Source: Streblospio benedicti
Taxonomy: Eukaryota; Annelida; Polychaeta; Spionida; Spionidae
Reading direction: 5' to 3'
Assembly: GCA_019095985.1 (NCBI GenBank)
Contig: CM032659.1
Location: 3,933,551-3,997,550 of the forward strand
DNA length: 64,000 bases
Shown: piece by piece, positions 61,201-64,000 of the stretch
Position numbering within the stretch: the stretch's first letter is position 1
How the letters are laid out: every line of letters begins with the position of its first letter
The notes under the pieces: generated by a model
The model's database searches: none
What the model saw: only the letters and a program-made list of their open reading frames with translations
What the model was told of the DNA's origin: nothing
Position numbers and translations under genes: made by a program

Positions 61201-63015
61201 ATAAATCTGATGATGAAATTGCCATCAAATATCAATTGATGAATGTGAAAACTAAGTTGAATATTTATTTACTGTTTAATAGACTATGGTTAGTTCTATA
61301 TGTGTCCTAAATATATAACTAATTTCATTCCACATGAATGTATGTAGCTCAAATTAGTTACTGTAGCAATTATTTTCATTAATAGTTTTGAATATCCAGC
61401 ATAACTATTACGCCACTATGCCATTATTTAAAAAAAGATCTTTCTATGCTTCATAACATTTTGGCAATAACTTTCTTCTAAGCTTGGTCATTCATTGTGT
61501 GTAAAGGCTTCAATTGGTAGAAAGCTTGAAACTATCGACAGAACACTACAGAAATCGAAACTAACTAATAAACTATCAATGGCAATTGTAGTTTTAAAAG
61601 TACAATCTAAACCACATTCATTTTTGTCTCCGCCCACATCAAAGACTACTAGAAATGCAGCCTTTAAAATGCTTAGCAATTTATCAACTTTCAGTCTACA
61701 ATTTGTCTATATTTGCAGACATCTTGGAGTGTGCGTCCGATCCCTGCCAGAACTCTGGCACATGTGTGGAAGGTACCAACGGCTACAGCTGCACATGCAC
61801 GTCTGGCTACACTGGCACCAACTGTGAGACAGAGGTGCAGCCATGTGATAGCAACCCATGTCAGAACCAGGGCACCTGTTCCAACAGTGGAGCCTCCTAT
61901 ACTTGTTCTTGCTCTGCTGGATGGACTGGGACTGACTGTAGTGTAGGTGAGTGTGCACATCCATTGAATTAACTTTATTAGTGCATACTTAGGTGTCTGT
62001 TCATATTTGTAAGTACACACTTTAAACCTCGCAACAGATAGAAGTATATCCATGCATTTATCACCATCTATTATTTGCTGTAAGTGACACTTCAGGAATG
62101 TCCTTTATTATTTCATGCAATAATGCACATTGAGATGCATAAATACATCATGGCTAGAAACCAAATGCACTCACATTAATCTCTTGGAATTCTAAGTTGT
62201 ATTTTAAACTCACAACACCTTATTGCCTATTGTATAGGAACAGGATTAAACTTAAACTTTATTTTTCTTAATTCAGACAAGTTAATCAAACATCAATAGT
62301 GTTGTAATGACATTTCATGTTCTTTTTTTAGATATTCTAGAATGTGCATCAACACCATGCCAAAATGGTGGAACCTGTCAGGAAGGCCAGAATGGATATA
62401 CCTGTCGATGTCAATCCGGATATTCAGGTAAATCTTATATAAATATATATTCCTTTTTGAGTATCGATATTATTTGTATAGACATTTTGTTATGTGCCAC
62501 TCTAAAGTATCTTTTAGCTACCTTACTGCTTTAATACAAAGAATTAGTATAACAAAACCATTTTCATAATATTTCTTGCTATCACAAATCAGTATGTACA
62601 TATTGTACATACAACATGGAAGTATCTTCATCTATAAAAAACAGACAAATGAGTAAACATTTACCAAACGAAAACATACCATCCATAAATATTAGTATAT
62701 CATGAAAATAAATGATATAGAAAGATCATCCAGTTGTTAAGTTTCACTATTATCTCACATTAGGTGTTGGACAAATAGCTCTGAATAAGAAACATTCTCC
62801 ATCTTTTCTCTCTGTCTCCAGGCATCCACTGTGACATTGGTCCCTGCAATCCATCACCCTGCCTAAATGGTGGCACGTGCTTCGTGGCCAATAATGGTTC
62901 TGAGAAATGCTCGTGTACTGCAGCTTGGTCTGGCAAATTTTGTCAGAAGGCCCAAACCATCAAAGGTGGTGGAGGTGGTGGCGGAGGCGGAGCCAAGGGC
63001 AAAAAAGCAGGGTAA
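49246..63015 (+). CDS. Secreted astacin metalloprotease with EGF and CUB modules
   Basis: Eighteen exons: 49246-49305, 50847-50972, 51635-51751, 52162-52354, 52935-53070, 53581-53653, 54733-54930, 55193-55316, 56107-56226, 56769-56890, 57296-57426, 57731-57867, 58158-58256, 58652-59000, 59981-60091, 61719-61946, 62332-62427, 62822-63015 (stop). Domains in the full model (870 residues): signal peptide 1-20; collagen-like Pro/Gly segment 21-62; propeptide to a furin-type site KRDKR at 137-141; astacin domain about 142-342; EGF 343-382; CUB 383-511; nine further EGF modules 513-848; C-terminal Gly9 run and basic end. It cleaves extracellular proteins with a zinc ion; astacin-EGF-CUB proteins act in matrix assembly, hatching or growth-factor activation. 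Nearest in plan are sea-urchin BP10/SpAN and tolloid relatives, but with many more EGFs. Splice phases close exactly except for one extra base in exon 58652-59000, which makes a literal stop at 58993-58995 (659 residues). Confidence 0.88.
49355..49432 (+). repeat. tRNA-like SINE fragment in astacin intron 1
   Basis: A-box-like TAAGTGGTTGG at 49363-49373 and B box GGTTCGAGTCC at 49404-49414, spaced as in a tRNA promoter. The flanks do not form an acceptor stem, so a tRNA-derived relic is more likely than a tRNA gene. Confidence 0.4.
50700..50775. repeat. SINE tail fragment
   Basis: 'tggtggtttatagtc...gactttacaatttacaccaggtca' matches the tail of the SINE at 34320-34660, on the opposite strand to it. 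Confidence 0.5.
50847..50972 (+). CDS. Collagen-like proline-rich exon of the astacin
   Basis: A phase 0-0 exon of 42 codons made of imperfect PGPPVDK/PRGPPDG/RPGPPDD repeats, directly after the signal peptide. Gly does not recur at every third position throughout, so a stable collagen helix is doubtful. I know of no standard astacin with such a segment before the propeptide. Confidence 0.8.
51865..52043 (+). mobile_element. MITE family 1, full copy
   Basis: TIRs TACAGTAGAGCCTC and GAGATTCTACTGTA; interior as in 3446-3627. Located in the astacin intron before the propeptide/cleavage-site exon. Confidence 0.8.
52162..55316 (+). CDS. Propeptide switch and catalytic domain of the astacin
   Basis: Exon 52162-52354 holds LFGDIALT, the FxGD aspartate-switch motif by which astacin propeptides block the zinc, then KRDKR and the mature start RWPRTVPYVV. 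Later exons give FWRDNTCLEF and CWSYVGKLSG. Exon 54733-54930 encodes MHELAHALGTWHEHSRPDRD with the three zinc His residues (H241, H245, H251), the catalytic Glu (E242) and the Met-turn SVMHY (294-298; Y298 is the usual fifth zinc ligand). Exon 55193-55316 ends the domain with GQRNKGSFFDVASMN and AYSC. All catalytic residues are present, so an active enzyme is expected. Confidence 0.92.
53919..54490. repeat. Spaced direct repeat in an astacin intron
   Basis: Blocks at 53919-54005 and 54402-54488 share 'catcacatttcac', 'aaatacagacagt-cacaattcac', 'aagattta' and 'gggcatatcac'. Inside, 'aaacacattcttagtctgag' and 'ctacgactaagaatgtgttt' are inverted, so a transposon with a duplicated end is likely. 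Confidence 0.6.
56107..57867 (+). CDS. First EGF module and CUB domain of the astacin
   Basis: Exon 56107-56226 encodes an EGF-like module (CSGLTCQNNG ... CICPEGFGGTFC). Exons 56769-56890, 57296-57426 and 57731-57867 encode a single CUB domain: EQCLESPNHPSVYYTDSNF, CNWILK, NHPNNRIEYYFKDYF, HWMEVKDGADL and GYTYPTSFKLCYKL. A family-2 MITE (56530-56692) lies 76 bp before the first CUB exon. Confidence 0.88.
56530..56692 (+). mobile_element. MITE family 2 copy
   Basis: 'gacagatccagggtttagg', 'catttcatgggtttcgtatgcgcgatcgatgg', 'aagcattttggtgtgaaa' and the end 'gcgcccctggatctgccc'. Confidence 0.75.
57899..58098 (+). repeat. Third repeat type, best copy
   Basis: Repeats 'aaggaagtgggatgtggggaaaacg' and 'atagaagtgggatgtggggaaaacgcc' with 'gggatgttggaaaaaaagac' and ends 'atttcttgacaccttatatcccccacgac'. 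Lies between CUB and EGF exons. Related pieces at 26585-26765 and 34225-34312. Confidence 0.6.
58158..63015 (+). CDS. EGF-repeat tail of the astacin
   Basis: All these exons start and end in phase 1, so each can be added or lost without frame change. Contents: one short EGF (58158-58256), three EGFs (58652-59000), one (59981-60091), two (61719-61946), one split over 62332-62427 and 62822, and a last one followed by KGGGGGGGGGAKGKKAG. Three exons begin almost identically: DILECASDPCQNSGTCVEG twice and DILECASTPCQNGGTCQEG, resembling calcium-binding EGFs (D-x-x-E-C start). Exon 58652-59000 is 349 nt where phase needs 348. The EGF end reads GNHL-stop instead of the expected GNTCDIG, explained by one extra C at 58986-58987. 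Confidence 0.85.
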
Positions 63016-64000
63016 AGTCATGGAATGTACTGAGCGGTGCTGTGATAAAAACTAGCAGGAACAAAGCGCTGTACATGCTGAGACATGGGAACTTGTATTG
63101 GAGATTTGTCATTGACTGTATACGAATTCATCAGAGTGGGAAAAATTACAAGTCGACTATTTTTAAAAGGACGTTATTGTTAGTGAGATTTAACCTTCAA
63201 TAGGAAAGAGGGCAGTGCACATATGGATAGTTTACCCTGGAGTGATATTGCATATAATGAGATTTTATAGAGAAGATAATGATAAAGTACATTGTTGATT
63301 AAAACAGCAAGTCTATAATATATGTCTCGTGGATGAAATGTATCATTTAGAAAGTAAAGCACTAGTAGTGATTTTAGAAAGTGTGTGCATGTCCAACTAT
63401 AGTCGTTGTGTATCGTATTTCACATGATATGTTTTAGCAGTTTTATTTTATAATGTTTGAAGAATATATATATTTTGATATTGAAATAGATATCTTTGTT
63501 ATTAGGCTTTAAACAATTCGAATTTACCAATAATTAATCAAACCTCATGTGCGTATATTTTGTATTGGTAACGTAGATTTCCATACTTGTGTCTCACATT
63601 TTTTGTCTTGATCAGGACTTTTATTCTTATTGTTCTTGCTACCACAAACTATGCATTATATAATCCTTGTTATTGTGGTTGTTACCGTGGTACTCAATCA
63701 ATGTTCTATAGCTAATTAGCAGGAATCATGATTTTAATTTCAATTAAAAATCATTATTCTAAAAACTGCAGGATGTTGTTGTGTGATTCACCAGAGTGCA
63801 TTTATAAACTGCTATTTTACTTGTGTTTACACCACATTGTGTTCTTGGCATAGTTAAAATGCACAAGCCACTCACTGTGTGCCATTTATTGTTACTCTAT
63901 GTAATAAATATATTTCACAAGAATCAATGTTAGTGTTTGTTCCTTATATCACACAGTCATCATATCTCGTGTTTTGCTTTTTTGTTGATATTTGATTATG
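63016..64000. other. 3' UTR and flank of the astacin gene
   Basis: AT-rich, without further exons. AATAAA at 63903-63908 is the best polyadenylation signal, giving a 3' UTR of about 890 nt. Confidence 0.45.
63903..63908 (+). terminator. Candidate polyadenylation signal of the astacin gene
   Basis: AATAAA followed within 30 nt by GT/T-rich sequence ('gttagtgtttgttcc'), the usual arrangement for cleavage and polyadenylation. Confidence 0.45.

Noticed and set aside
60100-61700. Alternative last exon of the astacin gene
   Set aside because: An AATAAA-like site near 61128 exists, but no open exon with an acceptor precedes it and the EGF exons continue in phase downstream.

Overview
The window is eukaryotic and most likely from a marine invertebrate. 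Short GC-rich exons with canonical GT-AG borders sit in long AT-rich introns. The gene families are animal extracellular ones (fibrinogen-related, SUEL lectin/CUB, scavenger-type EGF receptor, astacin/EGF/CUB), and the intergenic DNA is full of short inverted-repeat transposons, foldbacks, tRNA-related SINE pieces and microsatellites. A lophotrochozoan (mollusc or brachiopod-like) or a lancelet would fit; the sequence alone does not decide between them. There is one assembly gap of 100 N (46991-47090).

Layout. 1-2.5 kb: a fragment of a Ulp1-like peptidase domain and one doubtful exon, both minus strand, next to a 24-bp minisatellite. 2.5-16 kb: no host gene; DNA transposons, a 1.17-kb tandem array (6.7-9.55 kb), a 1.19-kb TIR element with a perfect hairpin (9.82-11.01 kb) and a 2.3-kb tandem segmental duplication (11.27-15.96 kb). 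16.5-18.4 kb, minus: an intronless gene for a secreted coiled-coil protein with two fibrinogen-related domains. 23.4-38.5 kb, minus: twelve exons of a single-pass receptor with a SUEL-type lectin domain, a CUB domain, a membrane segment and a long cytoplasmic tail; its signal-peptide exon was not found. 40.75-44.3 kb, plus: a complete five-exon MEGF/scavenger-receptor-F-like membrane protein. 49.2-63.0 kb, plus: an eighteen-exon secreted astacin metalloprotease with EGF, CUB and nine more EGF modules, with a good TATA/initiator promoter.

All four host genes encode secreted or cell-surface proteins of recognition or matrix type. Nothing shows that they act in one pathway. Reading frames and splice phases close exactly over nearly all exons, which supports the models strongly. 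Three genes each carry one isolated lesion: a 1-nt deletion in the second fibrinogen domain, an in-frame TAG in the CUB exon, and a 1-nt insertion at the end of an EGF exon. In each case coding sequence continues normally past the lesion, so assembly or allele errors are as likely as real loss. The most interesting host signals are the in-exon tandem duplication of the fibrinogen unit through the old stop-codon position, a collagen-like proline-rich exon inserted between signal peptide and propeptide of the astacin, a 5' splice site lying inside a (GTCA)n array, and a decayed duplicate of a CUB exon. I recognised no LTR retroelement, Polinton or other virus-like element, no rRNA, no intact tRNA and no CRISPR array.
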